DNA from: CAYIHX01 sp964363305
GTDB taxonomy: Bacteria; Bdellovibrionota; UBA1018
NCBI GenBank assembly: GCA_964363305.1
Contig: CAYIHX010000062.1
Location: 1 to 21,624, forward strand
DNA: 21,624 bases
Reading direction: 5' to 3'
Position numbers and translations under genes: made by a program. Positions within the stretch are counted from its first letter, which is position 1. Every line of letters starts with the position of its first letter. Shown in pieces: positions 7,903-15,725 of this stretch. The notes below the pieces were generated by a model that saw nothing but the letters and a program-made list of their open reading frames with translations, searched no databases and was not told the origin of the DNA.

Positions 7903-9264
7903 CTAGAGAGTGAAACGCATGGATCGCAGAAGAGCGCCGGGGGTCGATACTCCACCCAGAGAGCGAAGCTGATAGGTCGATACGTCCGGGGAGAATTCGC
8001 ACTTTCGAGTCAGCGTTTCGAGCTCGGTGCCGAGCATCCGATAGACGGTGTCATCCCAGCGCAGGGTATTGATCGGACCGACGATCTCTCCGCCTTCGAC
8101 CCAGAAGCATGCGTAACGAGTCAGGCCGGTAATCCGGCCCTCGTTGCGATCGCTCCAGTTGAGGTAGTGCAGATTATTGAGGTAAAGACCGGTCCCGAGC
8201 GCGCTGAGAATTTTTTCCTCCGTGAGTGCCCCACCTGCGACATGGGGCGCGCGCATATTCTCGGCAGGCACGGCGCCGTTGGCTGCAAGCCGGTACTCAC
8301 GCGCAGTTCGAGCGGAAATCAGTGTGCTGACGAGTTTTCCCTCGCCGATCAGCTCAAGTTTCTGTGGTGCGATCTCGCCGGTGGGCGAGAAGCGGGGGAC
8401 CAGGCCCGACGAAAAATCCTCACTCAGGAATAGTAATGGGGACAGGCTGGAGCCCGAGCGAAGCTTGCGGAGGCCACTCTGGCCTTGCTGAATCGCCGCC
8501 TCGCTCAGGCCGGCTCCGCTCAGCATGGGAATGAGTTCCGCGAGCGCCGCGCGGGCCAGATAAGTTCGATATTCTCCCGGTTTGACTCGAACTTCTGGGC
8601 GCTGCATGAGGGCGAGCTGGGTTCTCGCGTGGTTCACGTTTTCGAGATAGGCGGCGAGGTCCCATTGGGGAGCGCTGAAGGTGCTTTTGAGCGCTTTTTG
8701 ATCGCGGGTGTAGAGGGAGTAGTCGAAGTGGAAGGTTGCCGTTGAGAACCAGGCCGTCTGTCCGGCGGAGGTAGCAAGGGCCCGGATTATCGGGCCAGAG
8801 GCGTAGCCTCCGGCAAGATCGAGATCGCCGAGCGGCGCGGCGAGAATCTCGGCGGCATGTTCTGGGTCAAGGAGTTCGGGAGTGCGTTGATCGTCGATAG
8901 AAGGGAAGTTTTGAGGCAAGATGGCGAAGGGATCGATCGGGGTGCCCGCGATCTCCGTTCTCATGAACAAAAGCGTTTCGCGGCAACGCATGCGGTCCGC
9001 TTCCTCGTCACCGCCGAGTTGGATCTGGTGCTGAATCGATTTCCGGCCCTCTGCGGTTTCGATGACGAGGGTGAGCTCGAGCGAGAAGTCCTCGACGAGC
9101 CCCACCTGTCGGACCTTGGATTGATTCCAGCGGATAAACTGACTCTGCTCGCCACTGAGGGACAAAAAGAGGTGCTCGCCCGCCCTGAGTTCGCTCATGA
9201 GCTCGTCGCGAATTTGACAGAAGGCCTGGCGCTCCAGAAGTCGTGGGCGAGAAGGGCTCATCAT
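7903..9264 (-). CDS. tldE: TldE/PmbA-like metallopeptidase subunit
   Basis: This 453-residue protein is a TldD/PmbA-family partner subunit. It lacks the HExxxH motif carried by its upstream neighbour, as expected for TldE, which supports the active TldD subunit. In E. coli the TldD-TldE heterodimer is a cytoplasmic zinc peptidase that trims unfolded peptides, matures microcin B17 and degrades the antitoxin CcdA. The gene follows tldD directly: the TldD stop (9265-9267) is adjacent to the ATG (9262-9264), and a strong GGGGGAGGGG ribosome-binding site overlaps the end of tldD. A second ATG follows at once (MMSP), so the true start could be one codon later. The gene converges with the barrel-protein gene, with 3 bp between stop codons. 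The assignment as TldE rests on context and overall pattern. Confidence 0.8.
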   Translation of the reverse strand: MMSPSRPRLLERQAFCQIRDELMSELRAGEHLFLSLSGEQSQFIRWNQSKVRQVGLVEDFSLELTLVIETAEGRKSIQHQIQLGGDEEADRMRCRETLLFMRTEIAGTPIDPFAILPQNFPSIDDQRTPELLDPEHAAEILAAPLGDLDLAGGYASGPIIRALATSAGQTAWFSTATFHFDYSLYTRDQKALKSTFSAPQWDLAAYLENVNHARTQLALMQRPEVRVKPGEYRTYLARAALAELIPMLSGAGLSEAAIQQGQSGLRKLRSGSSLSPLLFLSEDFSSGLVPRFSPTGEIAPQKLELIGEGKLVSTLISARTAREYRLAANGAVPAENMRAPHVAGGALTEEKILSALGTGLYLNNLHYLNWSDRNEGRITGLTRYACFWVEGGEIVGPINTLRWDDTVYRMLGTELETLTRKCEFSPDVSTYQLRSLGGVSTPGALLRSMRFTL

Positions 9265-10713
9265 TCAGGCCCCTCCCCCGAAGAGCTCGACATCGGAAAA
9301 GAGGCAGACCGGCGAACGATGGCCAACTCGAATCGCCTGAGACGGTTCTCCCTTGCCGCAGTAAGGAGTGCCATAGGTGCCGAGAGTAGTTTCGTTCCCC
9401 ACTTTTTTCAACTGAGTCCAAAACGGAACGGTGACACCACGGTAATTTGGATTCTTGACCACCTCGGCGAGCGTCCCGTTGCGAATTCTGCGGCCGTATT
9501 CGCAGCCAAACTGAAACTTATTTCGAAAGTCATCGATGGACCACGAGCGATTGGATTCCATGAGCACGCCGTCTTCCACGGCGGAGATGATTTCGTCGAA
9601 GGAGGAAGCTCCCGGTTCGAGGTTGATATTGGCCATTCGGTCGATCGGGGGCCGATTCCAAGAACTCGCGCGCGCGTTCGCGACGCCGGGCAGGCCGGTT
9701 CGGAGCTGGCTCTCGATCCCGCCCAGGGCCCGCCTGAGAATGCCCTTTTGAATCAGGTGCTCTCGCTTTGCGAGCGCTCCGACGTCGTCGAAGGCGTAGG
9801 AGGCATACTCTCCCTCGACCGTCGGGTCAAAGGTCACATTCATCAGCTCAGAGCCGTATCGAAGTCGTCCGAAGTCTTCGAGCTGCACGAACGACCAGCC
9901 GGCGTAGTTGCGTTCATCCCCTAAGATGCGATCGAGTTCGAGGGGGTGGCCGATGCTCTCATGAATTTGCAGCATCATCTGATCGGGCATGAGAACGAGA
10001 TCGAATTTTCCGTTGGGGCAGTCCGGCGCGCTCAAAAGCTCGATCGCCTGGCGGGCGACTCTCTCGGTGCGTTCGTCCACCGATGGCGAGGACAACGGAC
10101 GGAAGAGCTGCTCCCAGCCGCCCTGGTAGCTCTTGCCCCTCATGCCGGCGTCGCTGCGGGTTTGAACGGTGGCTCCATCTTGGGCCGTGGCCGAGAAGTC
10201 GGAGGTGATGAGATCGAAAGATTGTTCGGCTTCCGATCCGTTCGTGCTCAGAAAGCGGATCTCCGTCGTGGTGGCGAGGGCAAAGGCCTCCGTGCGGACG
10301 ATCTTCGGGGAGATTCGCAATTTTTTCGTGATCTCGATCAGTCGGTCGAGAATCTCGCCGCTCGATTTTGAATGGAGTGGAAGTTGGGCGCGGGAAGCGA
10401 ACCGGGTATTGACCCGGGGGCGGGCGGAGGGATCGAATTTGAAGAGGCTGAAGCGGCTCGCTTTTTCAGCCTGCTCGCGCGCGCGAGCAACCGCCAAAAG
10501 AATGGCGCCCCGAGTGAGGTGAGGCGTGGCCGCATACCCGAACTGGCCGCCGACGAGTACTTCAACCATGACGCCATGGGAGGTCCAGGTGTGGTTTTGC
10601 TCCGGGTTTCCGTCCCGAGCCAGGCGGTGGCGCTGGGTTTCTCGAACCTCGCGGAGGCCAACCCATTCTAGGTCGCCGGGGAGGGCGGAAAGTGCTTCTT
10701 TCAATGTTTTCAC
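9265..10713 (-). CDS. tldD: TldD-like zinc metallopeptidase
   Basis: This 482-residue protein is close to the usual length of TldD (about 480). It is the catalytic subunit of a TldD/TldE peptidase. The zinc motif HESIGH (251-256) matches the HExxxH pattern of the family. Cys452 in YCGKGEP is placed like the third metal ligand near the C terminus of E. coli TldD. The motif is followed by PLELDRILGDE, resembling the family's conserved segment after HExxxH. The start chosen is a GTG at 10711-10713; I see no strong ribosome-binding site, so a nearby alternative start is possible. It is the first gene of a two-gene operon with tldE and diverges from motA across 97 bp. Confidence 0.85.
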   Translation of the reverse strand: MKTLKEALSALPGDLEWVGLREVRETQRHRLARDGNPEQNHTWTSHGVMVEVLVGGQFGYAATPHLTRGAILLAVARAREQAEKASRFSLFKFDPSARPRVNTRFASRAQLPLHSKSSGEILDRLIEITKKLRISPKIVRTEAFALATTTEIRFLSTNGSEAEQSFDLITSDFSATAQDGATVQTRSDAGMRGKSYQGGWEQLFRPLSSPSVDERTERVARQAIELLSAPDCPNGKFDLVLMPDQMMLQIHESIGHPLELDRILGDERNYAGWSFVQLEDFGRLRYGSELMNVTFDPTVEGEYASYAFDDVGALAKREHLIQKGILRRALGGIESQLRTGLPGVANARASSWNRPPIDRMANINLEPGASSFDEIISAVEDGVLMESNRSWSIDDFRNKFQFGCEYGRRIRNGTLAEVVKNPNYRGVTVPFWTQLKKVGNETTLGTYGTPYCGKGEPSQAIRVGHRSPVCLFSDVELFGGGA

Positions 10714-10724
10714 GGTCTTTAACG

Positions 10725-10748
10725 TAACAGCAAAAACCGAAACTGTTA
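10725..10748. promoter_or_regulatory. Inverted repeat between tldD and motA
   Basis: TAACAG (10725-10730) pairs perfectly with CTGTTA (10743-10748) across a 12-nt A-rich spacer. It sits 11 bp from the tldD GTG and about 60 bp before motA. No T-run follows on either strand, so a repressor or activator site is more likely than a terminator. The assignment is tentative because six-base arms are common by chance. Confidence 0.3.
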
Positions 10749-10810
10749 AGTCACTTCACCTTTCGAGACGATGGCCGATACGTCTTTTGAGAGGAACTGG
10801 GTCATTTCCT

Positions 10811-11674
10811 ATGCTCGCAATTATAGGCTCCATTATTGTTCTCGGTAGCGTGGTCGGGGGGTACCTTCTCGAGCATGGCAAGCTTCACATGCTCATTCAG
10901 CCCATTGAGTTGCTGATCATCGGCGGAGCGGGCCTCGGTTCAACCCTCATCGCCGCGCCGGCGTCGACGATCAAGGCGATGATTTCGCAGGGCCTGAACG
11001 TGCTGAAATCGAAGAGCCCCTCTGCGGCCGACTATTCGCAGTATCTTTTACTCCTTTTCGAGCTCACTAAAACGGCGAAGGCGAATCCTCTTTCGCTCGA
11101 GCCGCACGTGGAAAACCCTGAGACCAGCGAAATTTTCAAGCGCTATCCTGGCGTGATGGCCAACCACCACGCCATTCATTTTATCTGCGACACCCTGAAA
11201 GTGCAGATCTCAGCCGCGATGAATCCCTATGACCTCGACGATCTCATGGACGCCGACATCACCTCGACCCACGAGGAAGAAGCGCAGGCTCCGTTCACGG
11301 TTGGAAAAATGGGAGATGCCATGCCCGGCCTAGGGATCGTGGCCGCGGTGCTCGGCGTCGTGATCACGATGGGTAAGCTCTCCCAGGGAAAAGAAGTCAT
11401 CGGGATGAGCGTTGGCGCGGCGCTCGTCGGCACTCTGTTGGGGATTCTGATTTCATATGGTTTTCTCGAGCCTTTGGCCCGGAAAATGGATTTCAACAAT
11501 CTGGAAGCGGGTATCCCGCTGAAGATGATCAAGGCTTGCCTGGTCGCGTTCGCGAAAGATTGCTCTCCCAAGGTCTGCGTCGAGTTCGCTCGCCGTTCGA
11601 TCCCTCCGCATGTGCGGCCTTCTTTCGATGAAGTGGATAAAGCGACTTCGAGCGTAGGAAAGGCCGCAGCTTAA
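10811..11674 (+). CDS. motA: Flagellar motor stator protein MotA
   Basis: MotA (287 residues) forms the proton-channel stator with MotB in the inner membrane and turns the flagellar rotor. The start at 10811 was chosen because MLAIIGSIIVLGSVVGGYLLEHG is the expected first helix; the longer open frame upstream is not family-like. Further hydrophobic segments lie near 31-50, 168-190 and 196-219. The large cytoplasmic loop carries SLEPHVENPETSEIFKRYP, typical of the E. coli-like MotA branch. Pro172 in MPGLGIVAAVLGVV and Pro221 match the two conserved prolines near the channel. motB follows 1 bp after the stop. There is no strong ribosome-binding site close to the ATG. No other flagellar genes are in the window. 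Confidence 0.93.
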   Translation: MLAIIGSIIVLGSVVGGYLLEHGKLHMLIQPIELLIIGGAGLGSTLIAAPASTIKAMISQGLNVLKSKSPSAADYSQYLLLLFELTKTAKANPLSLEPHVENPETSEIFKRYPGVMANHHAIHFICDTLKVQISAAMNPYDLDDLMDADITSTHEEEAQAPFTVGKMGDAMPGLGIVAAVLGVVITMGKLSQGKEVIGMSVGAALVGTLLGILISYGFLEPLARKMDFNNLEAGIPLKMIKACLVAFAKDCSPKVCVEFARRSIPPHVRPSFDEVDKATSSVGKAAA

Positions 11675-11675
11675 C

Positions 11676-12497
11676 ATGGCTGACAAGAAGGGCTCTACCA
11701 TCGTCATCAAGAAGAAGAAGGGCGGACATGCCGGCGCTCATGGTGGCGCCTGGAAGGTGGCCCTGGCCGATTTCATGACCGCGCTCATGTGCTTTTTTCT
11801 GGTGATGTGGCTGATGGGCGCGGATGAGCCGACTGAATCGACCGTTACGCATTATTTCAATACGCCTGACTCGCCCTATAAGCAGGGCAAGGATCCAAAA
11901 TCAGAGGCGGTGCGCCCGATGGGTGAGCGTCAGGGCGCGGGCAATAGCGTATTGGCGGGGCTCTCGGGTAGCATGCCGGACGATCCGTCGATCACGCCGA
12001 TCCGTCCGCGCAATTCGAGCGCTTCGGCGGGAAATGCGAAATCCATGCATGAGGAGCTAGCGGAGCTGGCGAAAGAAACTCTCGCGGGGCAGGCCTTTGA
12101 TTTCGCTATTTCTGTCGAGTATTTGAAGTTCTCGTTGCCGGAAGAGGCGCTTTTCGACAAGAGCGCTTCGGAGGTCTCGGCGCAGGCGCGAAAAATTCTG
12201 GAGCGCGTCGGGCAAATCGTCAAAGGGCATGGGGGTTACCTCCGGGTCTACGGGCATAGCGATGCCGATCCGAGGCAGGGGGGGCGTTATCCGAGCTCGT
12301 TCGAGAATTCGCTCGCTCGCGCGGTGTCCGTCATGAACTTTCTCATTGAGAAGAACTTCGTGGCGGAGGAGTTCGCGTCCGCGCGCGGCGTGGGCTCGGT
12401 CCAAAGCGATACATCGGTGCGTAGCCCCACCGAGCGGGCCCGCAAGCGCCGCATCGAGTTCGTGCTCAGTATTGATTCCCTGCGCGGGTCGGATTAG
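11676..12497 (+). CDS. motB: Flagellar motor stator protein MotB
   Basis: MotB (273 residues) anchors the stator to peptidoglycan and carries the proton-binding residue. A basic N terminus precedes one transmembrane helix (about 28-48) with Asp32 in VALADFMTALMCFFLVMWLM; the same residue number is the essential proton site in E. coli MotB. A Ser/Pro-rich periplasmic linker follows. The OmpA-type peptidoglycan-binding domain is at about 155-267, with GHSDADP, NSLARAVSVMNFL and RARKRRIEFVLS. The Asp plus the lack of sodium-type PomB features suggests proton coupling; that is inference. It forms an operon with motA, with a 1-bp gap, and converges with HNH gene 2 with 51 bp between stops. I see no terminator in that gap. 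Confidence 0.93.
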   Translation: MADKKGSTIVIKKKKGGHAGAHGGAWKVALADFMTALMCFFLVMWLMGADEPTESTVTHYFNTPDSPYKQGKDPKSEAVRPMGERQGAGNSVLAGLSGSMPDDPSITPIRPRNSSASAGNAKSMHEELAELAKETLAGQAFDFAISVEYLKFSLPEEALFDKSASEVSAQARKILERVGQIVKGHGGYLRVYGHSDADPRQGGRYPSSFENSLARAVSVMNFLIEKNFVAEEFASARGVGSVQSDTSVRSPTERARKRRIEFVLSIDSLRGSD

Positions 12498-12548
12498 CTA
12501 CCGCGCCGGCATCCTGGGCTGAGCGACTTTGCCGATTCCGCGCGTGGC

Positions 12549-13667
12549 TCAACCGAACTCCCAACGCCCTTCGGCGGCATTGTGCGCGCGACAGGTGAGG
12601 AGGAGGTTTTCTGCCGTGTGCTCTCCACCGCGCGCAAACGGCGTGAGGTGATGGACCTCGAGCGCGTGCCGGGACTCGCACCGTGCGGGCCCCGGGGCGC
12701 CGAACTCGCACTGGCCTCGTGCCCGCGCATAGACCAGGCGTCGAAGCGGCGCGGGGAGGTAGCGGGATCGGGGAGTCGGCGAGCCGCTTGGTTCTGAGCG
12801 GGGCGTCGAGCTGGGCGCGGAAGGTGGCCCTGAGTGCGCCGCGGAAGAATTCAGCGCGGGCCGCGCTGCGCCACGCGGCGCCGCGGGTGCTACCGCCACA
12901 GTTTTAGCGGATGCCGAATCGGTGGGCTCGCCACGGCGTGTTCTAGTTGCCGTCTGACCTCTTGCTTTCTCGCCTTTGCTCTCAGCCGGGGTTTCTCCCT
13001 GCCTAATCGTCTCGCCCAGCCCCTTCTTTTTCTTCAGCTGGCCGACCCAAACCGCGAGCGCCTTCTTGAGAATCGGTGCCAGGCTCGGGTTCAGATCCGC
13101 GTTGTGCGCAACCAAGCTCTTCGCTTCCTGAATGAGGGCGAGCAGCTCGTCGTCCGCCGTGAAGCGCACCTCTGAAAAAGTTGGCGCGACCGCACGGATG
13201 CGCTCTTCAGTTCTTCTTCGCTCGGCCAGGGCCGGAGATTTTTCCAAAAGAACCCGCTCGGTCTCGCGCGTTGATCGCCCGGCGAGCGACGTGAGGAGGT
13301 CGCGAGCTTCTTCGCGAGAGACGATTCGTCCGGCTTCTTTCTTTTCCGCGCGCACGAACGTGCGCACCTGGGCGAGCTGCGAGAGTTTGATTTCGCCCGT
13401 GGCCACCTGCTCTTCTAGCTCGGGCACGTCGCGAAGTTGGCGCATGGCCGAAATTCGGCGATGTGCTTGGTCTTCTGAAAAGCGAAGCTCTTTCACGCAG
13501 AAATCGAAAAGCGAAGAATGCGTACGCGCAAACACGGCGCGTTCTTCAATCTCGCGCAGCAGGTGGAGAATCTGGAGCGTCAGTCGGCGCTCCTCCGCGC
13601 AGCGCTGCCGCGTTTCGGTCAGCAATTCAGAATCAGAAAGGTGTTTGAAGGGTTTTTGCGTAGTCAT
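12549..13667 (-). CDS. HNH endonuclease family protein (paralogue 2)
   Basis: From MTTQKPF this is a 372-residue protein with a helical N-terminal half, a Pro/Ala/Ser-rich linker (about 225-305) and a C-terminal HNH nuclease domain. Visible residues are Cys320 and Cys330, H339-H340 in EVHHLTPFARGG, Asn354 in ENLLLTC, Cys359 and His362. It is a paralogue of the protein at 400-1515: the N-terminal helices align (LSDSELL versus LSDEVLW) and the nuclease Cys sits at the same residue number. The start is uncertain. MTTQ aligns with the paralogue's start, but a TTG at 13740-13742 has GGAG six nt upstream and would add 25 basic residues; an ATG at 13677-13679 is a third choice. Catalytic HH here versus DH in paralogue 1 is within normal HNH variation. 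Function is unknown. Confidence 0.83.
   Translation of the reverse strand: MTTQKPFKHLSDSELLTETRQRCAEERRLTLQILHLLREIEERAVFARTHSSLFDFCVKELRFSEDQAHRRISAMRQLRDVPELEEQVATGEIKLSQLAQVRTFVRAEKKEAGRIVSREEARDLLTSLAGRSTRETERVLLEKSPALAERRRTEERIRAVAPTFSEVRFTADDELLALIQEAKSLVAHNADLNPSLAPILKKALAVWVGQLKKKKGLGETIRQGETPAESKGEKARGQTATRTRRGEPTDSASAKTVAVAPAAPRGAARPALNSSAAHSGPPSAPSSTPRSEPSGSPTPRSRYLPAPLRRLVYARARGQCEFGAPGPARCESRHALEVHHLTPFARGGEHTAENLLLTCRAHNAAEGRWEFG
12843..12889 (-). repeat. HNH-2 linker segment repeated in the neighbouring gap
   Basis: On the minus strand, this coding segment of the HNH-2 linker matches 14009-14058 on the plus strand. About 41 of 47 aligned bases are identical, with one 3-nt gap and a 15-bp exact core (CGCCGCGTGGCGCAG). 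The two copies are inverted relative to each other and about 1.1 kb apart. Confidence 0.6.
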
Positions 13668-13891
13668 GCGCACACACATACACCCGGTTTTTCGGGGCAC
13701 CTGGCGGGCTCGCCAGCGAACCCAAAAGAGGCCGACCTTCAAAAAAGTCTCCGCGCCGTTTCAAACGCCGTAAAACGAAAATTGGAGCGTATAACGGGCA
13801 CATGCGCGGCGCGGTGTCGGCCTCTGGTCATCTATAGGCTGGTAAACCGTCAACAAAAAAATCTCATAAGGAAAATTTCTGGTCGCGGCGC

Positions 13892-13941
13892 GATCCGCAC
13901 TCCTGCTGGGATCGCACTCCTGCGCGATCCGCGCTCAGTTC
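13892..13941. repeat. Three-unit degenerate tandem repeat
   Basis: The units are 13892-13909 (GATCCGCACTCCTGCTGG), 13910-13925 (GATCGCACTCCTGCGC) and 13926-13941 (GATCCGCGCTCAGTTC). Spacing is 16-18 bp, and identity falls in the third unit. No function is evident. Confidence 0.5.
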
Positions 13942-14008
13942 TTTGGCTCGGGCCGCGCCGCCCAAATTCCGACCTGGCCACGAATCCCGTCGGCTCGGTC
14001 GCCACCCC

Positions 14009-14058
14009 CACCCGCGCCGCCGCGTGGCGCAGTGCAGCAATCCGTGCTGAATTCCTCG
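14009..14058 (+). repeat. Inverted copy of HNH-2 linker sequence
   Basis: This non-coding segment matches the coding strand of the HNH-2 linker (12843-12889), including CGCCGCGTGGCGCAG and GCTGAATTC. The match keeps the same reading frame apart from one 3-nt insertion. It may be a relic of an HNH gene fragment or a dispersed GC-rich repeat. Confidence 0.55.
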
Positions 14059-14168
14059 GCGCCGCGGTCCGCACCGCGTTCGCTGGGTTTCGCCGCATGC
14101 CGCATGCGGATCACGAGCCGCTCACCCATCTTGGCCGACGTCCCTTATCGCTCCCTGCATCCATGGAG

Positions 14169-14813
14169 CTACTTCTTCGCTCGTGATTGAGTCTGTAGGT
14201 AGCGGTTGAGTTCGCCGTCGAGGTCGGAGATCCCGCAGTAGGTGGCGAGAAAAGATTCGAGCTTCTTGCCGACGGAGAGCTGCAGCAGGTCGGCGAAGGA
14301 GCACTTCGCGGCGAGCATCTCGACGGCCGCGGTCGAGAGCATGTAGTGGAGGCGCGGATCTCGCCCGGCCTGAAATGGATGCACGAGTTCACGCACCGGG
14401 GGACGTTTCTGGCCACCGAGCCATGCATAGTCGACCTGCCCATGGCGACCCACGTAGTTGGCAAGGCCCTCCTCTAGCCACTCGGGGATCGCTTGCTTGT
14501 ACTTTTGCGCGACGATGAGATGCGCGAGCTCATGGCCGAATACGGCTTCGAAATTTTCCTTCGTCACTCGTGGGCCGAGATGAATGCTCGACGAGACCTT
14601 GTCGGCGTAGGCGACGACCGAATCCCCGTAGGTGTGCGATTTCTTGAATTCGGCGGCGTCGGCATGGAAGAGCGCCGTCGTTTTACGCAGATCCCACTCC
14701 AACTTCGATTGGATGCGGTCGATGACTCGTTCCGCCTGGCGTGAGTCAAACCACTCGGGAGCGCGTTCAAACGTGACCGGGCCTGCATTGAGAAGGAGGA
14801 GAGTGAGGAGCAT
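14169..14813 (-). CDS. Exported HExxH (gluzincin-type) peptidase
   Basis: From the ATG at 14811-14813 this is a 214-residue protein beginning with a short hydrophobic signal-like segment (MLLTLLLLNAGPVTF). The zinc motif HELAH (94-98) is followed 17 residues later by EEGLANY (114-120), giving the third ligand Glu of a gluzincin. This pattern fits the small peptidase MA-like family of predicted extracytoplasmic metallopeptidases. An upstream ATG at 14883-14885 would add 24 polar residues in front of the hydrophobic segment and spoil the signal, so I prefer the later start; neither has a clear ribosome-binding site. It is divergent from a small exported protein. The substrate is unknown. Confidence 0.72.
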   Translation of the reverse strand: MLLTLLLLNAGPVTFERAPEWFDSRQAERVIDRIQSKLEWDLRKTTALFHADAAEFKKSHTYGDSVVAYADKVSSSIHLGPRVTKENFEAVFGHELAHLIVAQKYKQAIPEWLEEGLANYVGRHGQVDYAWLGGQKRPPVRELVHPFQAGRDPRLHYMLSTAAVEMLAAKCSFADLLQLSVGKKLESFLATYCGISDLDGELNRYLQTQSRAKK

Positions 14814-14932
14814 GCAGTCAGGGTAGCAGAAATGAACTGAATGCTCACGGACGGCGGACCTGCGGTTCTCCCTGGGGACCGACATCCGATCATTGGCACA
14901 AGGAGTGCGTTTATTGCCATCGAGGTGTGTTT

Positions 14933-15514
14933 ATGTCGCGTTTTTTTATCGTTATTGCTCTCGTAATGACTAGTTTTTCGACAGTTGTGCATGCCCAGAA
15001 TGTCCTGCCCGACCCCGGGGGTAATCTGACTGAGGTTCTCTTTCTGGTGGCGGCGAGGAGCGCCGAACCTTTTCTCCCTCGGTCGGTCGATCGACTCGCC
15101 TATCTGCGGGTCGTCGAGCAAACGGAAATTCATATCTTCGACATGCCGGTGGATCAATGGGGTCATCTCCCGACTCACGGCGCGCTTACAGAGGTGAGTA
15201 GGCCACGTGCGAGAGTGTCCCTGAATCAGACGCGCTTAGAACAGCTCTCGCGTCTTGGCGCAAACGGGCAACTATTCCGTGATTTTGGGATTCCGCTCAG
15301 CGCCGCGCAGGTCGCTCAAGTGAACCGAATGGGCGGCTTGACGGAAGAGGACGCATTAGCCGCCTTTGCCGCTCATGCTTACCTACAGCTTCTTGGATAC
15401 CGCGGCGGCGAGTTGAACCAGATCATCGTCAGGTTTCTAAGCGCCCGAGCTTCGGCCCACATCGGAGGAGTCTCGAGCGGTTCTGAGTCGGGCACAGTTG
15501 GGCGCGCCGGCTGA
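14933..15514 (+). CDS. Small exported protein of unknown function
   Basis: This 193-residue protein has a clear Sec signal peptide (MSRFFIVIALVMTSFSTVVHA, cleavage after residue 21). The ATG at 14933 is preferred over an in-frame GTG at 14927 because GAGG lies 7 nt before the ATG and only 1 nt before the GTG. The mature part has no Cys. It shows a mixed alpha/beta pattern, ending in a helical region (LTEEDALAAFAAHAYLQLLG) and a Ser/Gly-rich tail. I do not recognise a family. It is divergent from the HExxH peptidase, with 119 bp between the chosen starts, so the two may share regulation. A periplasmic or secreted location is predicted. Confidence 0.65.
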   Translation: MSRFFIVIALVMTSFSTVVHAQNVLPDPGGNLTEVLFLVAARSAEPFLPRSVDRLAYLRVVEQTEIHIFDMPVDQWGHLPTHGALTEVSRPRARVSLNQTRLEQLSRLGANGQLFRDFGIPLSAAQVAQVNRMGGLTEEDALAAFAAHAYLQLLGYRGGELNQIIVRFLSARASAHIGGVSSGSESGTVGRAG

Positions 15515-15629
15515 AGAGCCTAAGATTGCCCGGCTGTGCTCCCATTTATCCCTGGAGAGGGCAGGCATAAGTTTGGGTGGTTTGTGTTCTGGATGTTACT
15601 TTTCTTCTATTATTTACTATTATTTAATA

Positions 15630-15643
15630 GACCCAAATAGGAC
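15630..15643. promoter_or_regulatory. hipB operator-like site 1
   Basis: GACCCAAATAGGAC is a near-palindrome resembling site 3 (GTCCTAAATAGGAC) with two changes in the left arm. It lies 41 bp upstream of site 2. Confidence 0.5.
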
Positions 15644-15670
15644 ACTTAATGGCTGTAACAGATTATAAAA

Positions 15671-15684
15671 GTCCTAATAAGAAC
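15671..15684. promoter_or_regulatory. hipB operator-like site 2
   Basis: GTCCTAATAAGAAC is an imperfect palindrome of the same family as sites 1 and 3. It lies upstream of the predicted -35 box, 55 bp before site 3. Confidence 0.45.
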
Positions 15685-15696
15685 TTTTATAGCGTC

Positions 15697-15724
15697 TTGT
15701 TTTTATGTATATTTATGCTACGAT
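15697..15724 (+). promoter_or_regulatory. Predicted hipBA promoter
   Basis: TTGTTT (15697-15702) and TACGAT (15719-15724) are separated by 16 bp and fit a housekeeping sigma promoter. Operator site 3 starts 2 bp downstream, over the expected start of transcription, so a bound HipB would block RNA polymerase. The transcript leader would be about 55 nt. Confidence 0.45.
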
Positions 15725-15725
15725 A

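Larger units (their letters stand above)
13743..14168. other. GC-rich gap with degenerate repeats
   Basis: I assign no gene here. The left part (13743-13890) is the upstream region of HNH gene 2. A threefold degenerate tandem repeat of 16-18 bp occupies about 13892-13941 (units beginning GATCCGCACTCC, GATCGCACTCC, GATCCGCGCTC). The right part holds the second copy of the HNH-2 linker sequence (14009-14058) and a CCGCATG/CATGCGG hairpin (14093-14109). The plus-strand frame through 14011 reads PAPPRGA...LNSSA, close to PAAPRGA...LNSSA in the HNH-2 linker, so part of the gap may be a decayed fragment of a third HNH gene. Confidence 0.45.

Noticed and set aside
8857..9924. Plus-strand open frame of 355 codons
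   Set aside because: Antisense to tldE and tldD, whose HExxxH motif and operon layout fix the coding strand.
13518..14186. Plus-strand open frame of 222 codons
   Set aside because: Begins antisense to HNH gene 2 and continues through the repeat-bearing gap; no domain, no ribosome-binding site. The linker-like similarity in the gap is in a different frame.
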